NCBI RefSeq assembly: GCF_018130955.1
Contig: NZ_JAFCJM010000010.1
Span: forward strand, 1 to 64,000
DNA length: 64,000 bases
Direction: 5' to 3'
Origin: Bradyrhizobium liaoningense
GTDB taxonomy: Bacteria > Pseudomonadota > Alphaproteobacteria > Rhizobiales > Xanthobacteraceae
A program made the translations under genes and the position numbers. The notes under the pieces were generated by a model that worked only from the letters and a program-made list of their open reading frames with translations, did no database searches and was not told where the DNA came from. The stretch's first letter is position 1; every line of letters starts with the position of its first letter. Shown piece after piece: positions 43,314-53,082 of this stretch.

Positions 43314-45323
43314 ATGCGCTTCACGCCCCAATTCCTCGACGAGCTTCGTGCCCGGCTTTCGGTCTCCGAAGTCGTGGGCAAGCGCGTCAAGCTGAAGAAG
43401 GCGGGGCGGGAGTGGAAGGGGCTGTCGCCGTTTCAGCAAGAAAAGACGCCGTCCTTCTACGTCAACGACCAGAAGGGTTTTTACCACGACTTCTCCTCCG
43501 GCAAGCACGGCGACATCATCTCCTTCGTGATGGAGACCGACGGCCTGCCCTTCGCCGAAGCGGTCGAACGGCTGGCAGGCATGGCGGGATTGCCGCTGCC
43601 GGCGGCGACGCCCGATGCGGCGCGGCACGAGCAGCGCCGCCGCACGCTGCACGACGTCATGGAGCTCGCCGCGAAATTCTTCTCGGAGACGCTGGCCTCG
43701 CGCCTGGGAGCGAAAGCGCGCGGCTATCTCGCCGATCGTGCGATCTCGCCCGCCACCCAATTGCAGTTCCGCATCGGCTATGCGCCGCCGCCGCCCGAGC
43801 GCTTCGCGCTGAAGGAGCATCTCGGCAAGCAGGGCGTCTCCGTCGAGGACATGATCGAGACCGGCCTCTTGGTCGGCGGCGACGACATTCCCTTGCCCTA
43901 TGATCGCTTCCGCGACCGCGTGATGTTTCCGATCACGGACTTGCGCGGCCGCGTCATCGCCTTCGGCGGGCGCGCGCTGGAGAAGGACGTCCCGGCCAAA
44001 TATCTCAACTCGCCGGAGACGCCGCTCTTCCACAAGGGCGACAATCTCTACAACCACCCGACGGCGCGCAAAGCCACGCATGACGGCGCGCCCCTGATCG
44101 TGGTCGAGGGCTATGTCGACGTCATCGCCATGGTCACGGCGGGCTTTGCAGGCAGCGTGGCGCCGCTCGGCACCGCGCTCACCGAAAACCAGCTCGCGCT
44201 GCTCTGGAAGATGGCGGACGAGCCGATCCTCTGCTTCGACGGCGACAAGGCCGGGCAGAAGGCGGCCTATCGTGCCGCGGACCTGGCCTTGCCATTCCTC
44301 GCGCCGGGCAAGAGCCTCCGCTTCGCGCTCTTGCCGGAAGGGCAGGACCCCGACGATCTCGTCCGCTCCGGTGGCCGCGGCGCGGTCGAGGAGGTGCTCG
44401 CCGCCGCGCGCCCGCTCGCCGACATGATCTGGTCGCGCGAGCTGGAGGGCGGCAGCTTTGTCACGCCGGAGCGGCGCGCGGCGCTGGAAGCGCGCATCAA
44501 CGAGCTCTCCAACGGCATCCGCGACGAGGTCGTGCGGCGCTACTATCGCCAGGATCTCGCTGAGCGCCTACAGCGCACCTTTGCGCCCGAGGGCGGGCGT
44601 GGCGGCAATTTTGCCGGCCGCGGCAATTTCAGAGGCAATGGCGGTCGGAATTTTCAGCCCCGCGCGGGTGGCGGTGGGCCGAATCGATTCGCAGGCCCAG
44701 GCCGCCGTGGCGGCCCGGTCCCCACCTCGTTACCGTCGGGGCCCTACCAGGCGGCGAGCCCCCAGCTCGCGGCAAGCCCGATCATGCGGGGACAGCGCAG
44801 CGCCGTTTCGCGCCGCGAGGCCCTGATCCTGCAGAGCCTGATCAACCACCCCTGGCTCCTGCACGAGCATCTCGAGGAAGTGGCCGCCCTCGAGCTCGCC
44901 CACCCCGAGGCGCACAAGCTCCGGGCCGGCATCATCGCCGCCTTCGCCAACGACCATCACCACAGCCCCGATCCGGGCGAGCAGGCCGAGAAGATGCGCG
45001 CCGACCTCGAGAAGGGCGGATTTATCCCGTTACTTCAAAGGGTTGAGCGATCCATCACGACCCCTGCGGTGTGGGGCGCGCGCGAGGGCGCGGCGCGCGA
45101 TGACGTTTTGTCAACCTGGCATCAGCTCGTCGCCTTGCATCGGCAATGGCATTCCCTACTTAGGGAGTTGAAGGACGCCGAGCTGGCCTTGGGGGAAGAC
45201 CCCAGCGAGGCCAATTTGGCATGGCTGCGGGACGTCAAGGCCAGGATGGCCGAGGTGGACGGCACCGAGGCCCTGATCGAGGGTTTTGGCGAGCTGTCGG
45301 GCCGGGTCCAGAAGAGCGTGTAA
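43314..45323 (+). CDS. dnaG: DNA primase
   Basis: 669 residues. N-terminal zinc-ribbon region, then the primase core and TOPRIM (VVEGYVDVIAM, EPILCFDGDKAG), then a glycine/arginine-rich linker (~420-470: GGRGGNFAGRGNFRGNGG and more) and the C-terminal helicase-binding domain. The zinc ligands of E. coli DnaG (C40, H43, C61, C64) correspond to S38, Q41, D59 and S62 here, so no metal can bind in the usual way. Synthesises RNA primers at replication forks. The ATG has no clear Shine-Dalgarno. rpoD follows, as in most bacteria. Confidence 0.97.
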   Translation: MRFTPQFLDELRARLSVSEVVGKRVKLKKAGREWKGLSPFQQEKTPSFYVNDQKGFYHDFSSGKHGDIISFVMETDGLPFAEAVERLAGMAGLPLPAATPDAARHEQRRRTLHDVMELAAKFFSETLASRLGAKARGYLADRAISPATQLQFRIGYAPPPPERFALKEHLGKQGVSVEDMIETGLLVGGDDIPLPYDRFRDRVMFPITDLRGRVIAFGGRALEKDVPAKYLNSPETPLFHKGDNLYNHPTARKATHDGAPLIVVEGYVDVIAMVTAGFAGSVAPLGTALTENQLALLWKMADEPILCFDGDKAGQKAAYRAADLALPFLAPGKSLRFALLPEGQDPDDLVRSGGRGAVEEVLAAARPLADMIWSRELEGGSFVTPERRAALEARINELSNGIRDEVVRRYYRQDLAERLQRTFAPEGGRGGNFAGRGNFRGNGGRNFQPRAGGGGPNRFAGPGRRGGPVPTSLPSGPYQAASPQLAASPIMRGQRSAVSRREALILQSLINHPWLLHEHLEEVAALELAHPEAHKLRAGIIAAFANDHHHSPDPGEQAEKMRADLEKGGFIPLLQRVERSITTPAVWGAREGAARDDVLSTWHQLVALHRQWHSLLRELKDAELALGEDPSEANLAWLRDVKARMAEVDGTEALIEGFGELSGRVQKSV

Positions 45324-45702
45324 TGAAGAATCATGCGGACGGGAGCGACCGGAACCGCAAAAAGACTCGCCAAATCCAAGGTTTGGCGGCAAAAACAGGG
45401 TTAATCGAGGCTTAACGTTACTGTAGCACTTTGGCCCCAGGCGGCCGCAGGCAAAAGGCGTCAGGAATAAATCCGCGCAATCGCTGTTGGTACTCAACCT
45501 GCATTCGCCGGCGACACGAAAGGTGCTCACGAAGCGTTAGGCAAATCCGGCGAGATAAGTTTGGGGGTGGCGAACGAACGTTTGCGCCGCCCTTTCTGTG
45601 TCGAGATCTGGCGAAGCGAGAGCGTCGAGCAACAGGTTCAGGTGAATTCAGGCAGGCGTGCTGCACGCCACCTGCATTGAAAGCGCGTTTCAGGAGCAAT
45701 GG
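45324..45702. other. dnaG-rpoD spacer with hairpin
   Basis: 379 bases without a gene. The perfect repeat CGCCAAA/TTTGGCG (45369-45389, 7-base loop) may attenuate dnaG readthrough. The rest must hold the rpoD promoter and a long leader; I see no certain -10. Ribosome site CAGGAGC lies just before rpoD. Confidence 0.5.
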
Positions 45703-47841
45703 ATGGCCACCAAGGCAAAGACGCTGCAGGCGAAGGACAAGGAAAAGGACGACAAGGCAGCGGACGCTCCTGAGAAGGATTCCCAGGACGCTCCCTCGCC
45801 CTTGCTCGATCTGTCCGACGCGGCAGTGAAGAAGATGATTAAGCAGGCCAAGAAGCGCGGCTTCGTGACCTTCGATCAGCTCAACGAAGTGCTGCCGTCC
45901 GACCAGACCTCGCCCGAACAGATCGAAGACATCATGTCGATGCTCTCTGACATGGGCATCAACGTCACCGAGGCCGACGACGCCGAGGGTGAGGAAGAGG
46001 AAAAGGATTCCTCGGACGACGATACCGACAACGAGCTCGTCGAGGTCACGCAGAAGGCCGTCACCGAGGTCAAGAAGAGCGAGCCGGGCGAGCGCACCGA
46101 CGATCCCGTGCGCATGTATCTGCGCGAGATGGGCACGGTCGAGCTGCTCTCCCGCGAAGGCGAAATCGCGATCGCCAAGCGCATCGAGGCCGGCCGCGAG
46201 GCGATGATCGCGGGCCTCTGCGAAAGCCCGCTGACCTTCCAGGCCATCATCATCTGGCGCGATGAGCTCAACGAAGGCAAGATCTTCCTGCGCGACATCA
46301 TCGATCTCGAAGCGACCTATGCCGGTCCCGACGCCAAGGGCGGCATGAACCCGCAGATGATCGGCGCGCCGAACGGCGAAGGCGGCGAGGCCGCCGCCAA
46401 TGGCGGCGAAGCGACTGCCGCAGCTCCCGCGCATGTCGCGCCGCCCGCAGCGCCCCCGTCGCCGACCCCGTTCCGTGCCGCGCCTGCCGCCGGTGACGGC
46501 GAAGCCAGCGAGGAGAAGGATCCGGGCGAGGCCGCTGCCGAAGCCGACATGGACGACGACGAGTTCGAGAACCAGATGTCGCTTGCGGCGATCGAGGCCG
46601 AGCTCAAGCCGAAGGTCGTCGAGATCTTCGACAAGATCGCCGACAACTACAAGAAGCTGCGCAAGCTTCAGGAGCAGGACATCGCCAACCAGCTCCAGAA
46701 CGAGTCGCTCTCGCCGCACCAGGAGCGAAAGTACAAGAAGCTGAAGGACGAGATCATCGTCGAGGTGAAGTCGCTGCGCCTCAACCAGGCGCGCATCGAT
46801 TCACTGGTCGAGCAGCTCTACGACATTAACAAGCGCCTCGTGTCCCACGAGGGCCGCCTGATGCGCCTCGCCGACAGCCACGGCGTCGCCCGCGACGACT
46901 TCCTGCGCAACTACACGGGCTCGGAGCTCGATCCGCGCTGGCTCAACCGGGTGTCGAAACTTTCGGCCAAGGGCTGGAAGAACTTCGTCCATCACGAGAA
47001 GGACCGCATCAAGGACCTGCGCCACGAGGTGCATCAGCTCGCAGCGCTGACGGGTCTTGAGATCGGCGAATTCCGCAAGATCGTGCACTCCGTGCAGAAG
47101 GGCGAGCGCGAAGCACGCCAGGCCAAGAAGGAGATGGTGGAAGCCAACCTCCGCCTGGTGATCTCGATCGCCAAGAAATACACCAACCGCGGCCTGCAGT
47201 TCCTCGACCTGATCCAGGAAGGCAACATCGGCCTGATGAAGGCCGTCGACAAGTTCGAGTACCGCCGCGGCTACAAGTTCTCGACCTACGCCACCTGGTG
47301 GATCCGGCAGGCGATCACCCGGTCGATCGCCGACCAGGCGCGCACCATCCGCATCCCCGTGCACATGATCGAGACGATCAACAAGATCGTGCGCACGAGC
47401 CGCCAGATGCTCAACGAGATCGGCCGCGAGCCGACCCCGGAAGAGCTCGCCGAAAAACTCGGCATGCCCCTGGAGAAGGTGCGCAAGGTCCTCAAGATCG
47501 CCAAGGAGCCCTTGTCGCTCGAGACGCCCGTCGGTGACGAAGAGGATTCGCACCTCGGCGATTTCATCGAGGACAAGAACGCGATCCTCCCCATCGACGC
47601 CGCCATCCAGTCGAACCTGCGCGAGACCACCACGCGCGTGCTCGCCTCGCTCACCCCGCGCGAAGAGCGCGTGCTGCGCATGCGCTTCGGCATCGGCATG
47701 AACACCGACCACACGCTGGAAGAAGTCGGCCAGCAGTTCTCGGTCACCCGCGAACGCATCCGTCAGATCGAAGCGAAGGCGCTGCGGAAGCTGAAGCATC
47801 CGTCAAGGAGCCGGAAGCTGCGGAGCTTTTTGGATAACTAG
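45703..47841 (+). CDS. rpoD: RNA polymerase primary sigma factor RpoD (sigma-70)
   Basis: 712 residues. Region 1.1 ([20 protein letters not shown]), region 1.2 ([20 protein letters not shown]), a non-conserved acidic and Ala/Pro-rich insert (~205-295), region 2 ([39 protein letters not shown]), region 3 and region 4 ([40 protein letters not shown]). It directs polymerase to housekeeping promoters. The ATG at 45703 follows CAGGAGCAATGG. Two hairpins follow the stop. Confidence 0.98.
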   Translation: MATKAKTLQAKDKEKDDKAADAPEKDSQDAPSPLLDLSDAAVKKMIKQAKKRGFVTFDQLNEVLPSDQTSPEQIEDIMSMLSDMGINVTEADDAEGEEEEKDSSDDDTDNELVEVTQKAVTEVKKSEPGERTDDPVRMYLREMGTVELLSREGEIAIAKRIEAGREAMIAGLCESPLTFQAIIIWRDELNEGKIFLRDIIDLEATYAGPDAKGGMNPQMIGAPNGEGGEAAANGGEATAAAPAHVAPPAAPPSPTPFRAAPAAGDGEASEEKDPGEAAAEADMDDDEFENQMSLAAIEAELKPKVVEIFDKIADNYKKLRKLQEQDIANQLQNESLSPHQERKYKKLKDEIIVEVKSLRLNQARIDSLVEQLYDINKRLVSHEGRLMRLADSHGVARDDFLRNYTGSELDPRWLNRVSKLSAKGWKNFVHHEKDRIKDLRHEVHQLAALTGLEIGEFRKIVHSVQKGEREARQAKKEMVEANLRLVISIAKKYTNRGLQFLDLIQEGNIGLMKAVDKFEYRRGYKFSTYATWWIRQAITRSIADQARTIRIPVHMIETINKIVRTSRQMLNEIGREPTPEELAEKLGMPLEKVRKVLKIAKEPLSLETPVGDEEDSHLGDFIEDKNAILPIDAAIQSNLRETTTRVLASLTPREERVLRMRFGIGMNTDHTLEEVGQQFSVTRERIRQIEAKALRKLKHPSRSRKLRSFLDN

Positions 47842-47851
47842 TCACTTGTCA

Positions 47852-47917
47852 TTGCCGGGCTTGACCCGGCAATCCATCAAAACGAAGCGGCGGGCGCAAG
47901 CCCGCCGTCTTTGTTTT
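47852..47917 (+). terminator. rpoD terminators
   Basis: TTGCCGGG/CCCGGCAA (47852-47872) is followed by GGCGGGC-GCAA-GCCCGCC (47889-47906) with GTCTTTGTTTT, a GC hairpin plus T-rich tail 50 bases after the rpoD stop. Confidence 0.75.
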
Positions 47918-48132
47918 GGACGCCTGTCCAGGTAGTCTGGCGAATTCGCAAATGACCGCCTGTCGGATAGGCTTCGGCGAGCGTTCGTCATTTGTTTAAC
48001 GAATCTTGAAAGGAAGTTTTTCCACTAAAAGTTGCCGCGGCCAATGGGTAACCGAACCGTTAGCCCGTCTCGGTATCCTCGGAGGATGTTCGCCGACGCG
48101 CATCGTCGGTGGTGGCTTTCGGAACGATAGTT

Positions 48133-49839
48133 ATGACCACGCGCATATTGTCGATAATTCTTGCGATTCTGATAGCATTCTTCATCGTTACCAACGCTGC
48201 GCCAACAGTACTCGTCGTCCTGGTGTTGTTTACGTTTGGTGTGGGCCTTCCGCTGCTCTATGCGAATACGGCTCTCATCTATCTGTTGGCTGCGGCGCCT
48301 GCCCTGATCCTGATGCGCTCGACACCGCGCAACTGGCGTCTGATTGCGCTCGCTGCCATTCCGCTTCCGGTCGTCGTGATCGGTGTGCCGCTACTGGCCG
48401 AGACGCTCACCGCGCGCCACATGCAGCACCATCTGTCCGGTGATGTCAGCGGGAGTTTTGCTGAGACGCCGAGGTCGGTCGAACTGGTCAGTGTCGCTCA
48501 ATATTACGCGGACCTATCGAATCCCCCGAAGAGCGCGGGATGCGATACGCTGTGCCAGCGGCTTCTGCTGAGCAGGCGCGTGGACATCGTGCGCGTGACG
48601 CGAAAAACGACCGAGCGGTCCGTCGAGATTGATCATGTGATCGAACAGCGCGACACCTGCCCTGAAGCTTTCGGGCCCAATGAGGTGATGTTGCCCGAGA
48701 CCAAGGACGCCCTGGTATCCGGCATCTGCTTCATCTCGCGTGTCGCGAGCGCTGAGCAAATGATGGCGCGGATCGAGATCGAGAACAGTAAGTTTCCAGA
48801 ACCGCAAAATCTTGGCCAGGACTTTGCGCGGGCTGTTAGTGATGTGAGAAGTCTTCAGGTTCTGAAGATATCGGCGCCGTCCCCGGGCGGCTGGTCGCTC
48901 AAATTGCAGAAAACCCAGGTGATATTCTCGCACTGGATGATGCCGCTCAATCTCTTCTATGCGCCTTGCTATGGCGTCTGCATCGGTGCGCCCGTCTTTA
49001 TGCGCTCGGAGCGCACCCTCAATAGCTTCGATCTCGTTGCCATCGCGTTGCAGACGTTGGGGATCGACAACCAAAAGCCGAATAAGCTTTTCAGCCCTGC
49101 AGACCGCGTCGTAACGATGCTCGATCGTGCCGGCGAACGCTTGACGGATAATCAGAAGCAACTCGTGACGGACTGGGTGATATCGCTGCAGTGCCAGAAC
49201 GGGAAATGTCCGTTCGTCGCGGGCAAGGATGCGGAGGTCCTGTTGAAGCTGGTTCAAGACCGGCGTGTCAGAGATTTTCGCCTTATGGACAATATCATTG
49301 GGCGTAGCCGCGATGTCGTGGTCGATCATCTCGACCTGTTCCTCGACCAGATGGAAGCGCGCAGTGCCGATAGCAATTTTTCCGGCATGGTCGGGACAGT
49401 CATAGGCAGGCTGGATAGCAAAGATCTGTCTCCGCGAGGCGAGCGGATACTCGCGCTCATCATGAGCAGTGACTGGAGGTGGGTGGGAGGCATCGGTGCT
49501 GCATCCGGGCGCCTCGGCATTGACACCACCCAATTGATTTCGGAGCGACTGAGATGGCTCGAGGCATCCAAGACGGCGGCGTTGGCGGCCTGTAGGGCGG
49601 ACGTCGCCATCGGCCAGAAGCTTGTGCCGGTCATGCTGGAATATTTGCGCGCTCGGCCGGTCTCGGACGGTACCGCGGATCAGGCCGCTCGCTACGTGAC
49701 CAGAGGGTTGGCCCGCTTCGGGCATGCCGACGAAGCGAGGCAGATACTTCTGGACCGCTATCCAAAGCTGGACAGAACCGACCTGCCGCCGCAGAACACC
49801 ACCGGTATCGTGCCCGATATGAATGTTTGCGGTTCGTAG
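48133..49839 (+). CDS. unrecognised membrane-anchored protein
   Basis: 568 residues, no family recognised. About three N-terminal hydrophobic segments (ILSIILAILIAFFIVTN, VLVVLVLFTFGVGLPLLYA, LIALAAIPLPVVVIGVPLL) are followed by a large soluble part with scattered cysteines (CDTLCQRLLL, CYGVCIGAPVF, CQNGKCPF) and a helical C-terminus that looks solenoid-like (TAALAACRADVAIGQKLVPV). ATG at 48133. The base composition looks less GC-rich than neighbouring genes, suggesting an accessory or acquired gene. No operon partner. Confidence 0.7.
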   Translation: MTTRILSIILAILIAFFIVTNAAPTVLVVLVLFTFGVGLPLLYANTALIYLLAAAPALILMRSTPRNWRLIALAAIPLPVVVIGVPLLAETLTARHMQHHLSGDVSGSFAETPRSVELVSVAQYYADLSNPPKSAGCDTLCQRLLLSRRVDIVRVTRKTTERSVEIDHVIEQRDTCPEAFGPNEVMLPETKDALVSGICFISRVASAEQMMARIEIENSKFPEPQNLGQDFARAVSDVRSLQVLKISAPSPGGWSLKLQKTQVIFSHWMMPLNLFYAPCYGVCIGAPVFMRSERTLNSFDLVAIALQTLGIDNQKPNKLFSPADRVVTMLDRAGERLTDNQKQLVTDWVISLQCQNGKCPFVAGKDAEVLLKLVQDRRVRDFRLMDNIIGRSRDVVVDHLDLFLDQMEARSADSNFSGMVGTVIGRLDSKDLSPRGERILALIMSSDWRWVGGIGAASGRLGIDTTQLISERLRWLEASKTAALAACRADVAIGQKLVPVMLEYLRARPVSDGTADQAARYVTRGLARFGHADEARQILLDRYPKLDRTDLPPQNTTGIVPDMNVCGS

Positions 49840-49944
49840 TGGTGCTGTAACTGCCGGATCGAGATCGCGTTGCTGGAGAAGCACGTCAAGAGTTGAGCCC
49901 ATCCGCCTCAACGCACCGGCCATTGGCATCTACCATCGCGGCCT

Positions 49945-50325
49945 ATGCCCACCTCCCACCTCACCATCTACTACAACACCCGCTGCCCCGTCTGCGACGC
50001 CGGCATCGACTGGCAGCGCAACAAGCTGCTGGCGCTGGTGCGCGCGGGGACGGTCGAGTTCAGGGACATCAACGAGCAGCCCGATACGCTGGCGCAGTTT
50101 GGCGCCTCGCTCGACGACATCAGGCGCCGCCTGCATGCGACCGACGAGGCCGGCCGGCTCATCGTCGGCGCGGATGTTGCCGTTGCGCTGTGGTTGATAA
50201 CGCCGGGGCAGGGGTGGCTTGCGGCGCTGTTCGGCAATCGCGTGGCGCTGCCGTTCACGCGGTTCTTCTATGACCGCTTTGCCGATCTGCTGTTTGCCTG
50301 GAACAAGCGGAGCGGGCGCTGGTGA
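49945..50325 (+). CDS. DCC-family thiol-disulfide oxidoreductase-like protein (DUF393)
   Basis: 126 residues. It starts LTIYYNTRCPVCDAGIDWQR: the usual DxxCPxC motif appears as NTRCPVC with C14 and C17, then the FRDINEQPD segment common in the family and a C-terminal LFGNRVALPFTRFFYDRFAD. Family members are thioredoxin-like proteins of uncertain redox role. It stands alone. Confidence 0.87.
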   Translation: MPTSHLTIYYNTRCPVCDAGIDWQRNKLLALVRAGTVEFRDINEQPDTLAQFGASLDDIRRRLHATDEAGRLIVGADVAVALWLITPGQGWLAALFGNRVALPFTRFFYDRFADLLFAWNKRSGRW

Positions 50326-50385
50326 GCACGCGCCTGGAGCATAGCGAGATCAAGTTCGGTTGCGAGCCCCGAAGGAGGTGCGCTC

Positions 50386-50555
50386 CCTCTCCCGCTTGCG
50401 GGGGAGGGCTGGGGAGGGGGTCTCTCAACAATCGAGACTCCCAATGCGGAGCGAGCCCCCACCCGGCGCTGCGCTATAGCCGAGGCTTCGCCTCGGCGTC
50501 TCTAAAGTGCACGGCCGCCGAAGGCGGCCTATGCCTCCCCCGCAAGCGGGAGAGG
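50386..50555. repeat. ~170-bp palindromic element with 22-bp terminal inverted repeats
   Basis: CCTCTCCCGCTTGCGGGGGA plus GG at the left end (50386-50407) is the exact reverse complement of 50534-50555. It contains no gene. In size, base content and placement it parallels the element at 7893-8091, though the arms differ. Confidence 0.75.
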
Positions 50556-50613
50556 TTAAGCGAGCCCGTGGCCCAATCGATTCAATCTGAAGCGATCCCG
50601 CTTTAGGCCAAGC

Positions 50614-50850
50614 CTATTTCTTCTTCGCGCCGACCCGCTCGATCCGCTTGATCTCCAGCGCCGGCCGGCCCGACTTCTCGGCGATCTCGCGGTCCTGCTC
50701 CATGATGAAGCCGCGCGCGGGTTCGTCGCCGTCGAGGCCGGCGAGCAGCTCGGCGGGTACGCGGCGGTTGGAGCGTTGGGAATCGTCTTCATAGACGACG
50801 TTGAAAAAGGCGAACTCGCCTTTGGGGTTGGTTCCGGGTTTTTTGGCCAT
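50614..50850 (-). CDS. small hypothetical protein
   Basis: 78 residues, highly charged, soluble: MAKKPGTNPKGEFAFFNVVY, EDDSQRSNRRVPAELLAGLD, and a basic end VGAKKK. No family recognised and no cysteines. The coding frame is plausible and ends just beyond the palindromic element. Rhizobial genomes carry proteins of this look, so I consider it real but uncharacterised. Confidence 0.6.
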   Translation of the reverse strand: MAKKPGTNPKGEFAFFNVVYEDDSQRSNRRVPAELLAGLDGDEPARGFIMEQDREIAEKSGRPALEIKRIERVGAKKK

Positions 50851-51013
50851 GGCCGCTTGTGGTCGACAAGGGCGCCACCGTCAAATGATATTGCAAATGA
50901 TATTGCGCGTTTTCGGCGCGGAGCCCGCCTTCCGGAACTCCCCGCGCCATCGATCGACGAAAGCTGTTTGCCGGGGTCGAAGCCTCACGCGCCTCGAAAC
51001 GAGGCCTTGCCTC

Positions 51014-51046
51014 AATAAACGGCGGGCCGAAAGCCCGCCGTTTATT
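51014..51046. terminator. perfect 14-bp hairpin with T-rich flank
   Basis: AATAAACGGCGGGC (51014-51027) and GCCCGCCGTTTATT (51033-51046) pair fully around CGAAA. It works in both directions as a terminator shape, but no gene is known to end here: it lies 160 bases upstream of the small minus-strand gene, so it may end an unannotated transcript. Confidence 0.5.
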
Positions 51047-51366
51047 GTTGGTCGCTCAGTGTCGTCCGGGGCTGGAGGAACGACAACCTTAAATAGAATA
51101 CTACCGCCGTCGCCACGTGATTTGCAAGGGATTTGTGACAGCGCTTTGTGCAGTCGTTGAGAAGTGAACGCTGACACGGGTATTTGCCTTCGATCTCAGC
51201 AACTTTGCCTGGTGCGTCAAATTGGCTCGATTGCGCACGCGATCTCTGTCTTTGTCGCGAGAATTCAGTCGCGTCTCGCGTGTACGGGCAAACATCTGCG
51301 GGAGTTCCAGGTCCGCAACGAGCGTTGGCGTGCCGCCGCAAGTATTCTGGCGTGCTCTTTCGCGGA

Positions 51367-51495
51367 TTGCCCGATGATCGTCTTTTACACCCGATTTGCC
51401 CGACGTGTCAAGCGAATTTCGGAAAATGCGCAAGTCGTCATGCCCGCATGCTTCGGCTACTTTGCATGGGGTTGTTTTGCGAGTTTTTGTTGTGA
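51367..51495. repeat. dispersed repeat, second copy
   Basis: Shares CACCCGATTTGCCCGACGTG and CGGCTACTTTGCATGGGGTT with the copy at 5226-5505, but lacks the ~165-base palindromic insert found there. The spacer 50851-51523 holds the hairpin at 51014, this repeat and nothing else supportable. Confidence 0.65.
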
Positions 51496-51523
51496 AGCGC
51501 CCGAACGCCAATCGAACCCGGTC

Positions 51524-51865
51524 TCATCGCGCTTTGGCGCGGCTCGGTTTCAGCCACCGCGTCGCCAGCCTCGTGCCTCCGCCGCCTTTGTCGTCATCGT
51601 CCTTGCGGCCCTGAGACATGATCGCGCTGCCCATCGCGGTCGAGCCGAAGGTGATGAGGAACGAACCGAGCAGGAGGAAGATCGCAACGCCTGGTGCGCG
51701 GTCGGCAAAGATCAGCTCGCGTAGATGGCCGGGATTGAGCAGCAGGAGGCCGCCGACGAGCAGCACGGCGGCGACAGCGCCGATCGCGAGGTTGATCGCA
51801 AGCAGGCGGAACAGCGGTGTGCGCAGCAGCGCGAAGCGGGCGGGCTTGTCCATGTCGTCGGGCAT
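51524..51865 (-). CDS. two-helix membrane protein, unknown function
   Basis: 113 residues: a charged start (MPDDMDKPARFALLRTPLFR), helix 1 LLAINLAIGAVAAVLLVGGL, helix 2 GVAIFLLLGSFLITFGSTAM, then a C-terminal acidic/Gly stretch (GRKDDDDKGGGG) and basic end. It may begin at the internal ATG (MDKPARF). Function unknown; no clear operon. Confidence 0.65.
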   Translation of the reverse strand: MPDDMDKPARFALLRTPLFRLLAINLAIGAVAAVLLVGGLLLLNPGHLRELIFADRAPGVAIFLLLGSFLITFGSTAMGSAIMSQGRKDDDDKGGGGTRLATRWLKPSRAKAR

Positions 51866-51942
51866 GGCGATGGTCTCAGACTTGCGCCATCGAGGTTAGC
51901 ACCCACACGGGAAGCTGCAACCTCGTAGCGTGCATCTCTCTC

Positions 51943-52080
51943 CCTCGTCATTCCGGGGCGATGCGACGGGACCGCGCTACGCGCGGCCCTTGAGCATCGA
52001 ACCCGGAATTCATTTAACCGCAGCGTTGGATGAGCAATGGATTCCGGGCTCGCCCTTTCGGGCGCCCCGGAATGACGAGG
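51943..52080. repeat. palindromic repeat (CGTCATTCCGG family), 138 bp
   Basis: CCTCGTCATTCCGGGGCG (51943-51960) and its exact reverse complement at 52063-52080 form 18-bp ends. Inside, GCGCTACGCGC and CCCTTTCGGG add smaller hairpins. The remainder of the 51866-52248 spacer shows no gene. Confidence 0.75.
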
Positions 52081-52248
52081 GGAGACATTTTTGGCGCTCG
52101 CTTCAAGCCCGCCGGCACAGCCCAGGCGTTCGTTGCGGTTGCGCGATTTGCGTGCGCGCACGGCTGCCCGGTCGCGTCGCTTTGACGGCCCTCCGGTTCC
52201 CGGGCATGATCGCATCAGCTTCGCGCAATGATTTGGGAAAAATCCGAC

Positions 52249-53049
52249 ATGCTGAGACTAGGTCTGGCCGTGGCCTCGCTTGTGCTCCTCGCCACGCCGT
52301 CCTTTGCCGCGCGCTGCGGCGGCGATTTCAACGCCTTCATCGCCGGCATGACCTCGGAGGCGCAGGCCGCCGGTGTCTCGGCTGGTGTGACCAGCGCGGC
52401 GTTGTCCGGCGTGACGCAGGACGGGAGCGTGCTCGCCTTCGACCGCCGCCAGCGCTACACCTTCAACAAGAGTTTTGAGCAGTACGTCGCGACCCGCGTC
52501 GGCGCCGGCCGCATCAATGGCGGCAAGGCAATGCTCCAGCGCCATGCCGCGCTGCTCTCGCGCATCGAGCAGAAGTTTGGCGTGCCCCGGCAGATCCTGG
52601 TCGCGATCTGGGGCCTGGAGAGCGATTTTGGCAAGGGCGACATCGGCAAGCTGCCGGTCGTCCGCACGCTTGCAACGCTCGCGCATGATTGCCGCCGCAC
52701 CGAGCTGTTCCAGGGCGAGCTGCTCGCGGCGCTGAAGATCGTCCAGCGCGGCGACCTGCCGCTGCGCGACCTGATCGGCGCCTTTGCCGGCGAGATCGGC
52801 CAGACCCAGTTCCTGCCGTCGTCCTATATCAAATACGGCGTCGACTTCGACGGCGACGGCCGCGTCGACCTCCGTCACAGCGTCCCCGACGTGCTCGCCT
52901 CCACCGCGAACCTGCTGCACACCAGCGGCTTCAAGATGGGAGCGCCTTACGGCGAGGGCACCGCGAATTTCGAAGCCATGCGCGAATGGAACCGCGCGCT
53001 GATCTACCGCAAGACGATCGGGTATTTTGCGGACCGGTTGCGGGAGTGA
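52249..53049 (+). CDS. lytic murein transglycosylase (MltB-like)
   Basis: 266 residues. Signal peptide MLRLGLAVASLVLLATPSFA. The lysozyme-like domain has the catalytic glutamate in AIWGLESDFG and the AGEIGQTQFLPSSYIKYGVD block typical of MltB. It cleaves peptidoglycan glycan strands into 1,6-anhydro muropeptides in the periplasm. The ATG at 52249 fits the signal peptide. A hairpin and a convergent SDR gene follow. Confidence 0.92.
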   Translation: MLRLGLAVASLVLLATPSFAARCGGDFNAFIAGMTSEAQAAGVSAGVTSAALSGVTQDGSVLAFDRRQRYTFNKSFEQYVATRVGAGRINGGKAMLQRHAALLSRIEQKFGVPRQILVAIWGLESDFGKGDIGKLPVVRTLATLAHDCRRTELFQGELLAALKIVQRGDLPLRDLIGAFAGEIGQTQFLPSSYIKYGVDFDGDGRVDLRHSVPDVLASTANLLHTSGFKMGAPYGEGTANFEAMREWNRALIYRKTIGYFADRLRE

Positions 53050-53053
53050 TCTT

Positions 53054-53075
53054 ACCCTCCCCTCCAGGGGAGGGT
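53054..53075. terminator. hairpin between convergent genes
   Basis: ACCCTCCCCT (53054-53063) and AGGGGAGGGT (53066-53075) form a perfect 10-bp hairpin with a 2-base loop, 5 bases after the transglycosylase stop and 8 before the SDR stop. Suitable as a bidirectional terminator though without a T run. Confidence 0.5.
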
Positions 53076-53082
53076 GAAGATC

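Noticed and set aside
51042..51511. several open frames in the 50.9-51.5 kb spacer
   Set aside because: They run through a dispersed repeat; no ribosome sites and no family.
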